NCBI RefSeq assembly: GCF_013410345.1
Contig: NZ_JACCFJ010000001.1
Span: 1,364,001-1,428,000, forward strand
From: Saccharopolyspora hordei
GTDB taxonomy: Bacteria; Actinomycetota; Actinomycetes; Mycobacteriales; Pseudonocardiaceae
Reading direction: 5' to 3'
Length of the DNA stretch: 64,000 nt
Shown here: positions 1 through 9,031 of the stretch, piece by piece
Layout of the letters: the number at the start of each line of letters is the position of its first letter
Numbering within the stretch: the first letter of the stretch is position 1
Program-made: the position numbers and the translations under genes
The notes under the pieces: generated by a model
Told to the model about the DNA's origin: nothing
The model's input: the letters and a program-made list of their open reading frames with translations, nothing else
Database searches by the model: none

Positions 1-1316
1 TCGCCGACCTGCGCCGCCAGGAGCACGCCGACCAGCTGCGCGACCTGGGCATCGCCCCGTTCGACCTGCTGGTCGTGAACCTTTACCCGTTCGTGCAGAC
101 GGTGGCCTCGGGCGCCGGGCAGGACGAGGTGATCGAGCAGATCGACATCGGCGGACCGGCGATGGTGCGCGCCGCCGCGAAGAACCACGCGAACGTCGCG
201 GTCGTCGTCGACCCCAACCGGTACGAGTGGGTGCTGGAGCAGGTCCGGGAGGGCGGCTTCACGCTGGAGGACCGGGTCGAGCTGGCGGCCGCCGCGTTCC
301 GGCACACCGCGTCCTACGACGTCGCGGTGGCGTCCTGGATGAGCAAGGTCCCGACCGGGGACGACTCGGTCTTCCCCGGCTGGATCGGGGAGACCTGGGA
401 GCGCCGCTCCGCGCTGCGCTACGGCGAGAACCCGCACCAGCCCGCCGCGCTGTACGTCTCCGGCGGTGAGGCCACCGGCCTCGCGGCCGCGGCCCAGCTG
501 CACGGCAAGGAGATGTCGTACAACAACTACGTCGACGCCGACGCGGCCTGGCGCGCGGCGCACGACCACCGCGAGCCGTGCGTGGCGATCATCAAGCACG
601 CCAACCCGTGCGGCATCGCGGTGGCCGAGGACATCGCCGTGGCGCACCGCAAGGCGCACGAGTGCGACCCGGTCAGCGCGTACGGCGGCGTCATCGCGAC
701 GAACCGCGAGGTCACGGTGGAGATGGCCGAGCAGGTGGCCGAGATCTTCACCGAGGTCATCGTGGCCCCCGGCTACGCCGACGGCGCGGTCGACGTGCTG
801 AGCAAGAAGAAGAACATCCGCATCCTGACCGCGCAGCCGCCGAAGAGCGGCCGGGTCGAGATGCGGGCGATCTCCGGCGGCATGCTGGTGCAGGGCTCCG
901 ACGCCATCGACGCCGAGGGCGACGACCCGGCCAACTGGACGCTGGCCGCCGGTTCCCCGGCGGACGAGGCCACCCTGGCCGACCTCGAGTTCGCCTGGCG
1001 CGCCTGCCGCGCGGTGAAGTCCAACGCGATCCTGCTGGCCAACGACGGCGCCACCGTCGGCGTGGGCATGGGCCAGGTGAACCGGGTCGACTCCGCGCGC
1101 CTGGCGGTCTCCCGGGCGGGCGACCGGGCGAAGGGCTCGGTGGCCGCGTCCGACGCGTTCTTCCCGTTCGCCGACGGTCCGCAGGTGCTGCTGGACGCCG
1201 GGGTGCGCGCCATCGTGCAGCCCGGTGGGTCGGTCCGGGACGCCGACACCATCGCCGCCGCCGAGGCGGCCGGGGTGCCGCTCTACTTCACCGGGACGCG
1301 CCACTTCGCGCACTGA
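1..1316 (+). CDS. purH: Bifunctional AICAR formyltransferase/IMP cyclohydrolase PurH (5' truncated)
   Basis: This enzyme performs the last two steps of de novo purine synthesis in the cytoplasm: it formylates AICAR with 10-formyl-THF and cyclises FAICAR to IMP. The frame is already open at base 3 and runs about 437 codons to TGA at 1314-1316. Visible PurH hallmarks are [10 protein letters not shown], then [15 protein letters not shown] in the cyclohydrolase half, RYGENPHQ at the domain junction, and KHANPCG in the transformylase half. The extreme C-terminus RHFAH is typical. About 80-90 N-terminal residues lie outside the window. The GTG at 75 is an internal valine, not a start. A strong hairpin follows at 1342. 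Identification is secure. Confidence 0.97.
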   Translation, partial: ADLRRQEHADQLRDLGIAPFDLLVVNLYPFVQTVASGAGQDEVIEQIDIGGPAMVRAAAKNHANVAVVVDPNRYEWVLEQVREGGFTLEDRVELAAAAFRHTASYDVAVASWMSKVPTGDDSVFPGWIGETWERRSALRYGENPHQPAALYVSGGEATGLAAAAQLHGKEMSYNNYVDADAAWRAAHDHREPCVAIIKHANPCGIAVAEDIAVAHRKAHECDPVSAYGGVIATNREVTVEMAEQVAEIFTEVIVAPGYADGAVDVLSKKKNIRILTAQPPKSGRVEMRAISGGMLVQGSDAIDAEGDDPANWTLAAGSPADEATLADLEFAWRACRAVKSNAILLANDGATVGVGMGQVNRVDSARLAVSRAGDRAKGSVAASDAFFPFADGPQVLLDAGVRAIVQPGGSVRDADTIAAAEAAGVPLYFTGTRHFAH

Positions 1317-1341
1317 CCCGCGCACTGGCGCAGGACCACCC

Positions 1342-1379
1342 CGAGCGGTGCGGACGACCACGGTCGCCCGCACCGCTCG
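1342..1379 (+). terminator. Hairpin terminator after purH
   Basis: CGAGCGGTGCGG (1342-1353) pairs perfectly with CCGCACCGCTCG (1368-1379) across a 14-base loop, 26 bases after the purH stop. No long T-tract follows, as is usual in high-GC actinomycetes. It probably separates purH transcription from the SOS-controlled imuA promoter region downstream. Confidence 0.7.
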
Positions 1380-1616
1380 TTCGTTCCGGCCGGTGCTCGT
1401 GGTGCGGTGCTGGCGGGACGTGCGCATGGGGGCCTCCTCGGTGGGGTTGGGGTCGCCGTTCCGCCGCGGCGGGTCCGGGGCCGGCCGCGCCGTCGGGCCG
1501 CTGTCGCGGCACCCGGCGCGGTGCCCTCGAACCGTTCCCGGCTGCCGTCGGCCGAGCGCGTCGCTGGTCCCGTTGTAGCGGCTCTGCCCAGGGCGGATCA
1601 GCCGAATTGCCCGCGA

Positions 1617-1632
1617 TCGAACAAATGTTCAC
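1617..1632. promoter_or_regulatory. LexA (SOS) box 1 upstream of imuAB
   Basis: TCGAACAAATGTTCAC matches the actinobacterial LexA consensus TCGAAC-N4-GTTCGA at 11 of 12 defined positions. It lies 230 bases before the imuA ATG and 72 bases (start to start) upstream of a perfect box. Confidence 0.8.
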
Positions 1633-1688
1633 CTGATCTCGCTACAGGCCTTGACGCGGGCCGCCGACGCGGGTTTACTTGTCCTTGT

Positions 1689-1704
1689 TCGAACTGAGGT
1701 TCGA
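1689..1704. promoter_or_regulatory. LexA (SOS) box 2 upstream of imuAB (perfect)
   Basis: TCGAACTGAGGTTCGA is an exact match to the mycobacterial/actinobacterial consensus TCGAAC-N4-GTTCGA. It lies 158 bases upstream of the imuA ATG, so LexA binding here should repress imuA-imuB until DNA damage. The promoter itself was not pinned down. Confidence 0.92.
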
Positions 1705-1862
1705 TCAAGGAGCGGGTCGGTGTCGGGGTCGACCGCTCCGAGGGATCGGCACTGCGTTGGGTGCAGGCGCAGTGCTGGTTCCGCCGCTGTCTTCCCCACA
1801 GCGGCTCGGTGGGTGCCCGCGCCGGGGTCGGGCACCCACGTGCACGACGTGGGGAGGCAGCG

Positions 1863-2576
1863 ATGTCCGCGATGGCGTCTTCGGCGGCGCCGGGCGCGTC
1901 CGCAGGTCTCGGGGTGTCTGTGGGCGTGCCGGCGGTCGAAGCGGGCGGCGTGCCCGGTGCGGGACGGGTGCTGCCCACGCGGACGGAACTCGCCGCCGTG
2001 CTGCCATGGCCAGGTCTGCGCCGTGGCAGCACGGTGGCGGTGCACGGCTCTGTCTCGCTGCTCTTCGCGCTGCTCGCGGAAGCGACCGCCCACGGCTCGT
2101 GGGCCGCTGTGGTGGGGCTGTCCGGCATCAGCCTGGTCGCCGCGGCGGAAGCCGGTGTGGAGCTCTCCCGGCTCGCCGTGGTCCCGCGGCCGGGCGATGA
2201 CCCGGCGGGTGTGGTCGCGGCGCTGCTCGACGGCGTGGACCTGGTCGCCGTCGGCGGCACCCGGCGGATCGTGGACTCGGACGCCCGGCGGCTGTCGGCG
2301 CGAGCGCGCAACCGCGGATCGGTGCTGCTGCCGTTCGGCCCGTGGGCGGGCGCCGAGGTGCAGCTGCGGTGTGCCGATGCCAGCTGGCGGGGGATCGGTC
2401 AGGGTCACGGTTACCTGCGGGAACGTGCGGTCACGGTGCGCGCGAGCGGGCGCGGTGCGGCCTCCCGGCCGCGGTCGTGCCGGCTCCTGCTCCCGGCGCG
2501 CGACGGAGGCGTCGGGGTCCCGGCGGACGAACCCGTCGAAGCGGCGCGGCCCCGGCTGCGGCCGGTGGCGGGGTGA
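1863..2576 (+). CDS. imuA: ImuA-like SOS mutagenesis protein
   Basis: A 237-residue RecA-like accessory protein of the SOS mutasome. In mycobacteria the counterpart (ImuA') acts with ImuB and DnaE2 in damage-induced translesion synthesis. The recognisable segment is LPWPGLRRGSTVAVHGSVSL near residues 40-60, followed by an alternating beta/alpha pattern resembling a RecA core without a clear Walker A lysine. The ATG at 1863 was chosen because GGGGAGG precedes it by a few bases; the frame stays open upstream to a GTG at 1761 but without such a site. The stop overlaps the imuB start (TGATG), so the two are translationally coupled. Two LexA boxes lie upstream. The family is weakly conserved, so the name rests on context as much as sequence. 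Confidence 0.85.
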   Translation: MSAMASSAAPGASAGLGVSVGVPAVEAGGVPGAGRVLPTRTELAAVLPWPGLRRGSTVAVHGSVSLLFALLAEATAHGSWAAVVGLSGISLVAAAEAGVELSRLAVVPRPGDDPAGVVAALLDGVDLVAVGGTRRIVDSDARRLSARARNRGSVLLPFGPWAGAEVQLRCADASWRGIGQGHGYLRERAVTVRASGRGAASRPRSCRLLLPARDGGVGVPADEPVEAARPRLRPVAG

Positions 2577-4252
2577 TGGCGGTGTCCGCTCGTCGACTCG
2601 TCGTGTGGTGCCCGGACTGGCCGGTGGTCGCCGCGGCGCGCGCCGCCGACCTCGGTCCGCTGGTGCCCGCCGCCGTGTTCGCGGCCAACCGGGTGGTGGC
2701 GTGCTCGCAGACCGCCCGCGATGGCGGGGTGCGGCGCGGGATGCGCCGCCGCGAGGCGCAGAGCCGCTGCCCGGACCTGGTGGTCTGCGAGCACGACCCG
2801 GACCGCGATGCGCGGTCGTTCGAACCGGTCGTGGCCGCGGTCGAGGGCGTGGTTCCGGGGGTGGAGATCGTCCGGCCCGGGCTGGTGGCGGTCCCGGCGC
2901 GCGGCCCGGCCCGCTACTTCGGGTCCGAGGAGGGGGCCGCCGAGCGGCTGATCGACACGATCGACGCGCAGGTCGGGGTCGAGTGCCAGGTGGGCATCGC
3001 GGACGGGCTGTTCGCAGCGGTCCTCGCCGCCCGCCGCGGTCAGGTGGTCGCGCCCGGGGCGAGCCCGGAGTTCCTCGCGCCGCTGCCCGTCGAGGAGCTC
3101 GACCAGCTCGCCGACCCGCTCAGCGGTCGGCAGGCCGCCGAGCGGGAGGACCTGGTGGACCTGCTGCGGCGCCTGGGGGTCCGCACGCTCGGCGAGTTCG
3201 CCGCGTTGTCCCCCTCGGACGTCGCGACGAGGTTCGGCCGGTTCGCGCTGGTGATGCACCGCGCGGCCGGCGGGCGCGAGGAGCGCCCCGTGCTCCGGCG
3301 GCAGCCCCCGCCGGACCTGGTGGTGTCCGAGCAGCTCGACCCGCCGGTGGACCGGGTGGACCGGGCGGCCTTCGCGGCCAAGGTGCTGGCGGACCGGCTG
3401 CACGCCAGGCTCGGCGACCTCGGGCTGGCGTGCACGCGGCTGGGCATCTCGGCGAGCACCGAGAACGGGGAGGAGCTGCACCGGGTGTGGCGGTGCGCGG
3501 AACCGCTGACACCGTCGGCCACCGCGGACCGGGTGCGGTGGCAGCTCGACGGGTGGCTGAACGGCCGCAGCGGGGCGCAGCGCCCGACGGCCGGGGTGAG
3601 CGTGCTGAGCCTCCGCCCGGAGGAGGTCGTCGGCGCGGGTGGCTTGCAGCTCGACCTGCTCAGCTCCGCGACCGGTGAGGCGGACGCCCGCGCCGGCCGC
3701 GCGTTCGCCCGGGTGCAGGGCATGCTCGGCCCGGAGGGGGTGCTGACCGGGGTGCTCGGCGGCGGCCGGGACCTGCGCGACCGGGTGCGGTTGGTGCCGT
3801 GGGGCGACGAGCGCCGCCCCGCGTTGGAGCCGGACCGCCCGTGGCCGGGGCGGATCCCCTCCCCGTCGCCCTCGGTGGTCCCGGACTCGTCGTGGCCCGC
3901 GGAGGTGCTCGACGCCGACGGGCGGGTGGTGGGGATCACCGACCGGGGACGGCTCACCGCCGCACCGCACCGCGTGGAGGTGGCGGGCGGCCGGTCGCGC
4001 GCGGTGTCGCGCTGGGCCGGGCCGTGGCCGGTGTCCGAGCGCTGGTGGGTGGAGCTGCTGGCCGAGGGTGCCGGGACGACGGCTCCGGTGACGCAGGTGC
4101 CGCCGCGGGCGTCGGTGCGGGTGCAGGTGGTGCTCGAGGACCCCGGTCCCGCTGGTCCGGGAGCGCCGGACGCGGACCTGGGGCCGGGCGAGGTGGCGCT
4201 GCTGCTGGTGCACGAGCAGGGCCGGTGGTGGGTGCAGGGCGCCTACCGCTAG
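2576..4252 (+). CDS. imuB: ImuB, catalytically inactive Y-family polymerase homologue
   Basis: A 558-residue Y-family-fold protein that in mycobacteria acts as the clamp-binding hub bringing ImuA and DnaE2 together; it is not itself a polymerase. It begins RRLVVWCPDWPVVAAARA, where active Y-family enzymes carry a D-x-D-x-F-F-type metal motif, so the catalytic acidic pair is absent. The central part (about residues 180-260) has the helix-hairpin-helix-like LRRLGVRTLGEFAALSP. A beta-clamp-binding pentapeptide QLDLL sits near residue 358 (bases 3647-3661). The ATG overlaps the imuA stop. Length and motif order fit mycobacterial ImuB (about 525 residues). The dnaE2 gene follows with its own SOS boxes. 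Confidence 0.92.
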   Translation: MAVSARRLVVWCPDWPVVAAARAADLGPLVPAAVFAANRVVACSQTARDGGVRRGMRRREAQSRCPDLVVCEHDPDRDARSFEPVVAAVEGVVPGVEIVRPGLVAVPARGPARYFGSEEGAAERLIDTIDAQVGVECQVGIADGLFAAVLAARRGQVVAPGASPEFLAPLPVEELDQLADPLSGRQAAEREDLVDLLRRLGVRTLGEFAALSPSDVATRFGRFALVMHRAAGGREERPVLRRQPPPDLVVSEQLDPPVDRVDRAAFAAKVLADRLHARLGDLGLACTRLGISASTENGEELHRVWRCAEPLTPSATADRVRWQLDGWLNGRSGAQRPTAGVSVLSLRPEEVVGAGGLQLDLLSSATGEADARAGRAFARVQGMLGPEGVLTGVLGGGRDLRDRVRLVPWGDERRPALEPDRPWPGRIPSPSPSVVPDSSWPAEVLDADGRVVGITDRGRLTAAPHRVEVAGGRSRAVSRWAGPWPVSERWWVELLAEGAGTTAPVTQVPPRASVRVQVVLEDPGPAGPGAPDADLGPGEVALLLVHEQGRWWVQGAYR

Positions 4253-4254
4253 CG

Positions 4255-4270
4255 ACGAACACTCGTTCGA
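4255..4270. promoter_or_regulatory. LexA (SOS) box upstream of dnaE2 (distal)
   Basis: ACGAACACTCGTTCGA has one mismatch to TCGAAC-N4-GTTCGA. It starts 3 bases after the imuB stop and 57 bases before the dnaE2 ATG. Confidence 0.8.
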
Positions 4271-4303
4271 GTGGATTGTCCGTTCCTTGGTGGCGATGCT
4301 GGT

Positions 4304-4319
4304 TCGAACTGGAGTTCAC
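4304..4319. promoter_or_regulatory. LexA (SOS) box upstream of dnaE2 (proximal)
   Basis: TCGAACTGGAGTTCAC has one mismatch to the LexA consensus. It ends 7 bases before the dnaE2 ATG, and its GGAG is also the only purine-rich stretch near the start, so the operator probably overlaps the ribosome binding site or leader. Confidence 0.82.
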
Positions 4320-4326
4320 TGGTGCC

Positions 4327-7300
4327 ATGAGTTGGTTCAACCCTCCCCAGCGCTGGTCGGAGCTGGAGACCGCGCTGTCCGGCCGGTCCTCCTCCGCCGG
4401 CGGGCGAGGCCCGCGCGAGCAGCGGGACCGCGACGGGGACGACGGGCGGCGTGCCGAGCGCCGGGCCGACGTCGTCCCCGCGGGGGCGTCGGTCCCGTAC
4501 GCGGAGCTGCACGCGCACTCCAACTTCAGCTTCCTGGACGGGGCGAGCCATCCGGAGGAGCTGGCGGCGGAAGCGGCGCGACTGGGACTGGAGGCCGTCG
4601 CGCTCACCGACCACGACGGGTTGTACGGGGCGGTGCGCTTCGCCGAGGCCGCCGCCGAGCACGGGGTGCGCACGGTGTTCGGCGCGGAGCTGACCCTGGG
4701 GCTCACCGCGCCGCAGAACGGCGTGGCCGACCCGGAGGGCCGGCACCTGCTGGTGCTCGCCCGGGACCTCACCGGCTACGCGCGCTTGTGCCGGGCGATC
4801 AGCGAGGCGCAGCTGGCCGGGGAGGAGAAGGGGCGCCCGGTCTACGACCTGGAGGCGCTCGCCGCTGAGGCGGAGGGGCACTGGCACGTGCTCACCGGCT
4901 GCCGGAAGGGGGCGGTGCCGGCCGCGCTCGCGACCGGCGGCACCGCCGCGGCCGCGGTGGAGCTGGACAGGTTGGTCGCGCTGTTCGGCAGGGACCGCGT
5001 CGCGGTGGAGCTGACCGACCACGGGCTGCCGGTGGACTCGGAGCGCAACGACGCGTTGGCCGAGCTGGCCGCGCGGGCCGGTGTGCCCACGGTGGCCACC
5101 ACCGGGGCGCACCTCGCGCGGCCGGAGCGGGCCAGGCTGGCCGGGGTGGTCGCCGCGGTCCGGGCCCGGCGCAGCCTGGACGAGATGGACGGGTGGCTGC
5201 CCGCCTGGGCGGGGAACTACCTGCGCTCCGGTGCGGAGATGGCGGAGCTGTTCGCGCGCTACCCGGGTGCTGTGCAGCGCGCCGCCGAGCTCGGCCGGGA
5301 GTGCGCCTTCGACCTGCAGCTGGTGGCTCCGGAGCTGCCGCCGTACACCGTGCCGGAGGGGCGGACCGAGGCGAGCTGGCTGCGCGAGCAGACCTACCGG
5401 GGCGCGCTGCGGCGGTACGGCCTGCCCCAGCAGAACCCCGAGGCCTACCAGCAGATCGAGCACGAGCTGGCGGTGATCGAGGAGCTGGGGTTCCCCGGCT
5501 ACTTCCTGATCGTGCACGACATCGTGGAGTTCTGCCGCAACCACGGGATCCTGTGCCAGGGCAGGGGGTCGGCGGCGAACTCGGCGGTGTGCTTCGCGCT
5601 GCGGATCACCAACGCGGACCCGGTGCGCTACGACCTGCTCTTCGAGCGGTTCCTGGCCCCGGAGCGGGACGGTCCCCCGGACATCGACCTGGACATCGAG
5701 TCGGAGCGCCGCGAAGAGGTGATCCAGTACGTCTACCGGACCTACGGCCGGACGCACGCCGCCCAGGTGGCGAACGTGATCAGCTACCGGCCGCGGTCCG
5801 CGGTGCGCGACGTCGCCCGCGCCCTGGGCTACTCGCCCGGGCAGCAGGACGCCTGGAGCAAGGAGATCGAGAACTGGGGCCCGCTGCCGGAGGACTCCGA
5901 GATCCCCGGCCCGGTGCGGGAGCTGGCCGGTGAGCTGGTGGGCTTCCCGCGGCACCTGGGCATCCACTCCGGCGGGATGGTGATCTGCCGCCAGCCGGTC
6001 AGCGAGGTCTGCCCGGTGGAGTGGGCGCGGATGCCCGGCCGCACCGTCCTGCAGTGGGACAAGGACGACTGCGCGGAAGTCGGTCTGGTCAAGTTCGACC
6101 TGCTGGGGCTGGGCATGCTCTCGGTGCTGCGCTACGCCACCGAGATGGTCCGCGAGCACCACGGCGTCGAGGTCGACCTCGGTGAGCTGGACCTGGCCGA
6201 CGACGCGGTCTACGAGATGCTGCGCCGGGCCGACGCGATCGGGGTGTTCCAGGTGGAGAGCCGGGCGCAGCTGGCCACGTTGCCGCGGTTGAAGCCGCGG
6301 GAGTTCTACGACCTGGTCGTCGAGGTGTCGTTGATCCGGCCGGGGCCGATCCAGGGCGGGTCGGTGCACCCCTACATCCGGCGGCGCAACGGGGACGAGG
6401 AATGGGAGTACGAGCACGAGCTGATGGCCGGTGCGCTGGCCAAGACCTACGGGGTCCCGCTGTTCCAGGAGCAGTTGATGCAGCTGGCGGTGGACCTCGC
6501 GGGGTTCTCCCCGGCGGAGGCGGACCAGCTGCGGCGGGCGATGGGGGCCAAGCGCTCGGAGGAGCGGATGGCCCGGCTCAAGGGGCGGTTGTTCGAGGGG
6601 ATGGCGGCCAGGGGCATCTCCGGTGAGCTGGCCGAGAAGATCTACCGGCAGATGCTGGCCTTCGCCAACTACGGCTTCCCGGAGAGCCACGCGTTGAGCT
6701 TCGCGCTGCTGGTGTTCGCCAGCGCGTGGTTCAAGCGCTACTACCCGGCGGCCTTCTGCGCCGCCCTGCTCAAGGCCCAGCCGATGGGGTTCTACTCGCC
6801 GCAGTCGCTGGTCGCGGACGCCCGGCGGCACGGCGTGCGGGTGCACGGGCCGGACATCAACGCGAGCCGGGTGGAAGCGGACCTGGAGCCCGATGCCGAC
6901 AGCGAGGGACGGCAGGCGGTGCGGCTCGGGTTGGCGTCGGTGCGCGGGCTCGGCGGCGGTACCGCCGAGAAGCTGGTCGCCGAGCGGGCGGCGCACGGCC
7001 CGTACACCGGGATGGCCGACGTGGCGCGGCGCGTGACGCTGACCGCGGCGCAGATGGAGGCGCTGGCGACGGCCGGTGCGTTCGGGTGCTTCGGACTGTC
7101 CCGGCGCGAGGCGCTGTGGAACGCCGCTGCGGCGGCCGGTGATCGGCCGGACCGGTTGCCGGGGACCACGGCTCCGGCCGTGGCGCCGGCGCTGCCGGGC
7201 ATGGACGACGTCGATCGCGCGGTGGCGGACGTCTGGGCCACCGGGGTGTCCCCGGACAGCTTCCCGTTGCAGTTCGTCCGGTCCACGTTGGACAGGATCG

Positions 7301-7614
7301 GTGCGGTTCCGGTCGACCGACTGTCCGAAGTGGAGCACGGGAGCCGGGTGCTGGTCGGCGGTGCGGTGACGCACCGGCAGCGACCGGGCACCGCGGGCGG
7401 GATCACGTTCCTGAACCTGGAGGACGAGACCGGCATGGTCAACGTCGTGTGCTCGCCAGGTCTGTGGGCGCGGTACCGCAAGGTCGGACGCACCAGTGCG
7501 GCACTGCTGGTGCGCGGGATCGTGGAGCGCGCGGAGGGGGTGATCAACCTCAAGGCTGACCGGCTGCAGAAGTTGGAGATCCGCATCCCCTCGACCTCAC
7601 GGGACTTCCACTAG
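4327..7614 (+). CDS. dnaE2: Error-prone DNA polymerase DnaE2 (C-family)
   Basis: A 1095-residue alternative replicative-type polymerase alpha subunit that performs damage-induced mutagenic translesion synthesis with ImuA/ImuB. The PHP domain begins near residue 57 (YAELHAHSNFSFLDGAS). The palm has GRGSAANSAVCFALR and the catalytic triple-aspartate segment PPDIDLDIESERREEV. The fingers carry FANYGFPESHALSFALL. The C-terminal OB-fold includes GGITFLNLEDETGMVNVV. The length matches mycobacterial DnaE2 (about 1080-1100), shorter than replicative DnaE1. The ATG at 4327 (MSWFNPPQRW) is used because this N-terminus is typical of the family. LexA boxes at 4255 and 4304 lie directly upstream, giving it its own SOS promoter separate from imuAB. 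Confidence 0.96.
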   Translation: MSWFNPPQRWSELETALSGRSSSAGGRGPREQRDRDGDDGRRAERRADVVPAGASVPYAELHAHSNFSFLDGASHPEELAAEAARLGLEAVALTDHDGLYGAVRFAEAAAEHGVRTVFGAELTLGLTAPQNGVADPEGRHLLVLARDLTGYARLCRAISEAQLAGEEKGRPVYDLEALAAEAEGHWHVLTGCRKGAVPAALATGGTAAAAVELDRLVALFGRDRVAVELTDHGLPVDSERNDALAELAARAGVPTVATTGAHLARPERARLAGVVAAVRARRSLDEMDGWLPAWAGNYLRSGAEMAELFARYPGAVQRAAELGRECAFDLQLVAPELPPYTVPEGRTEASWLREQTYRGALRRYGLPQQNPEAYQQIEHELAVIEELGFPGYFLIVHDIVEFCRNHGILCQGRGSAANSAVCFALRITNADPVRYDLLFERFLAPERDGPPDIDLDIESERREEVIQYVYRTYGRTHAAQVANVISYRPRSAVRDVARALGYSPGQQDAWSKEIENWGPLPEDSEIPGPVRELAGELVGFPRHLGIHSGGMVICRQPVSEVCPVEWARMPGRTVLQWDKDDCAEVGLVKFDLLGLGMLSVLRYATEMVREHHGVEVDLGELDLADDAVYEMLRRADAIGVFQVESRAQLATLPRLKPREFYDLVVEVSLIRPGPIQGGSVHPYIRRRNGDEEWEYEHELMAGALAKTYGVPLFQEQLMQLAVDLAGFSPAEADQLRRAMGAKRSEERMARLKGRLFEGMAARGISGELAEKIYRQMLAFANYGFPESHALSFALLVFASAWFKRYYPAAFCAALLKAQPMGFYSPQSLVADARRHGVRVHGPDINASRVEADLEPDADSEGRQAVRLGLASVRGLGGGTAEKLVAERAAHGPYTGMADVARRVTLTAAQMEALATAGAFGCFGLSRREALWNAAAAAGDRPDRLPGTTAPAVAPALPGMDDVDRAVADVWATGVSPDSFPLQFVRSTLDRIGAVPVDRLSEVEHGSRVLVGGAVTHRQRPGTAGGITFLNLEDETGMVNVVCSPGLWARYRKVGRTSAALLVRGIVERAEGVINLKADRLQKLEIRIPSTSRDFH

Positions 7615-8276
7615 CGACCGGCTCCCGACTCCGGCGTCGACCGGCCCGACGGCAGCGAACGCACACCTCCCCTCCCAGGGTGCCGCTCCGGCCGTCGGGC
7701 GTCCGGGACGCCGGCGCCCGGGCGCGGCGAACCCACCGGCGTCGCGCCCGGGCCTCTCCCCGGGGGCAACCCCGGTCCGCCCTGTCCCGGTCGATCTGTG
7801 GGAACCACGACCTGTGCGCGGGGCCTGTGGGATCGAGGGCCTGTGCGTGCGGCCTCTGCGGCGGTCTGCCCGTGTGGCTTCGGTCTTGTGCGCGGTCGGC
7901 CCGTGTGCCGTCAGCTCGTGTGGCGGTGCGACAGGTCTGGCGCTCTCGACGTTCGTGCCGCTGGGGGAGTGCTGCCCCAGCGGTGAGGCCGGACCTGCCG
8001 CCGTGTCCCGGCCGTACCCGGGTGTGGGCTCCCAGGGCCGAACGGGTGCGGGGGGGCGCTGCCAGATCCGGTGCCGCCCCGGAACGGTGCGGCGCTGCGG
8101 TACCGCGACCGCCCTCGTGGACCGTTCGCCACTGTTCCCGCAGGCGTGCAGCGAGATGAGGAGGTGATGGGCTTTCGGATCGACGACCAGGACACCACGA
8201 GCGGCCAGAGCTCGGTGATCACCCACCGTCGAGATCCATCCGCGCCCCGACGAGTGCACCGACTCGGCTGGCCGGA

Positions 8277-8333
8277 GCGCACTCCCAGGAAGAGCGGCAG
8301 AAGGGCGCGACTCCCAGGAAGAACGGCAGGAGG
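8277..8333. repeat. Two-copy tandem repeat (28/29 bp)
   Basis: Copy 1 (8277-8304) and copy 2 (8305-8333) share the core CTCCCAGGAAGARCGGCAGR with few changes and abut directly. No coding role is evident. Confidence 0.75.
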
Positions 8334-8849
8334 GCGCGCTGCGCGTGCGTGGTGTGGCACTCGCTGTGCACCCCACCGCCCAGGAGAGCTGCGACGTCGT
8401 CGACGCGGTGCGCGCTGACGCGGACCGTGTGGCCGAGCGTTCCGGGCGCGGCGGTCGAGTTCCGCGCACCTGCCCGGTGCGTCTGAGACGCCGCGTGCGG
8501 TCGTCGTCCGGCAGGGGACTGGCTCCGCTGAGCAGATCCGCCTGATCGAGCTGCCCCACGGCTCGCACTGGGCCTCCCTGGCGTCCGACGCCGCACCCCG
8601 GTGACCACGCCGAACGTCCACGGTGTGGAGACGCCGTCTGGGTCCGATGTCCGCTGGGGCGGGACGCCATCGGGCCGTCGACACCTACCGCGTCACTTGA
8701 CCCCGCGGTGGGCGTCGATCGCCTCGATGCACTGCCGGACGTTGATCATCGACGCGGTGCACGCGGTGCTCGCCGAGCTGGACCAGGTCGACGCCGCTCC
8801 ATGGTGCGGGGGCGCAGCGACGGCGGAGCGAACTGCAGGGCGGGGCTCC

Positions 8850-8933
8850 TCGACGCTCGCTCCCGCGCGGGTGGGTTCGCCCGACGGCAGCGAGGGAGCT
8901 GGTGTTCACTCGACGCTCGCTCCTGCGCGGGTG
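8850..8933. repeat. 24-bp direct repeat at 60-bp spacing
   Basis: TCGACGCTCGCTCC followed by Y-GCGCGGGTG occurs at 8850-8873 and 8910-8933 with a single base difference. The 36-base spacer is not shared. The repeat lies outside any convincing gene. Confidence 0.75.
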
Positions 8934-9031
8934 CGCCGCGGCTGCTGCGGACAGGGCCGTTCACGGCACGTCAGCGGCGGTGCGCGACCGCGCAGCCACC
9001 GGGCCGAGCGCTCGTGCGGGCGGTGTCGTGC

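Larger units (their letters stand above)
7615..9031. other. Gene-poor intergenic stretch
   Basis: About 1.4 kb with no frame I can defend as a gene. The open frames on both strands are arginine-rich and lack recognisable motifs, as expected of chance frames in GC-rich DNA. It holds two short repeat pairs (8277-8333 and 8850-8933), listed separately. A frame from ATG 8167, preceded by a purine-rich GAGGAGG, could encode 83 residues but turns into basic low-complexity sequence. The region may be the eroded remains of former genes. Confidence 0.5.

Noticed and set aside
4249..7374. 1041-codon open frame antisense to dnaE2
   Set aside because: Composition (His/Arg/Gln/Pro-rich) is that of a mirror frame of a GC-rich gene; the sense strand encodes an intact DnaE2.
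8167..8418. Possible 83-residue protein with upstream GAGGAGG
   Set aside because: Only the first 30 residues look protein-like; the rest is basic repeat sequence covering the tandem repeat, and no family is recognised.
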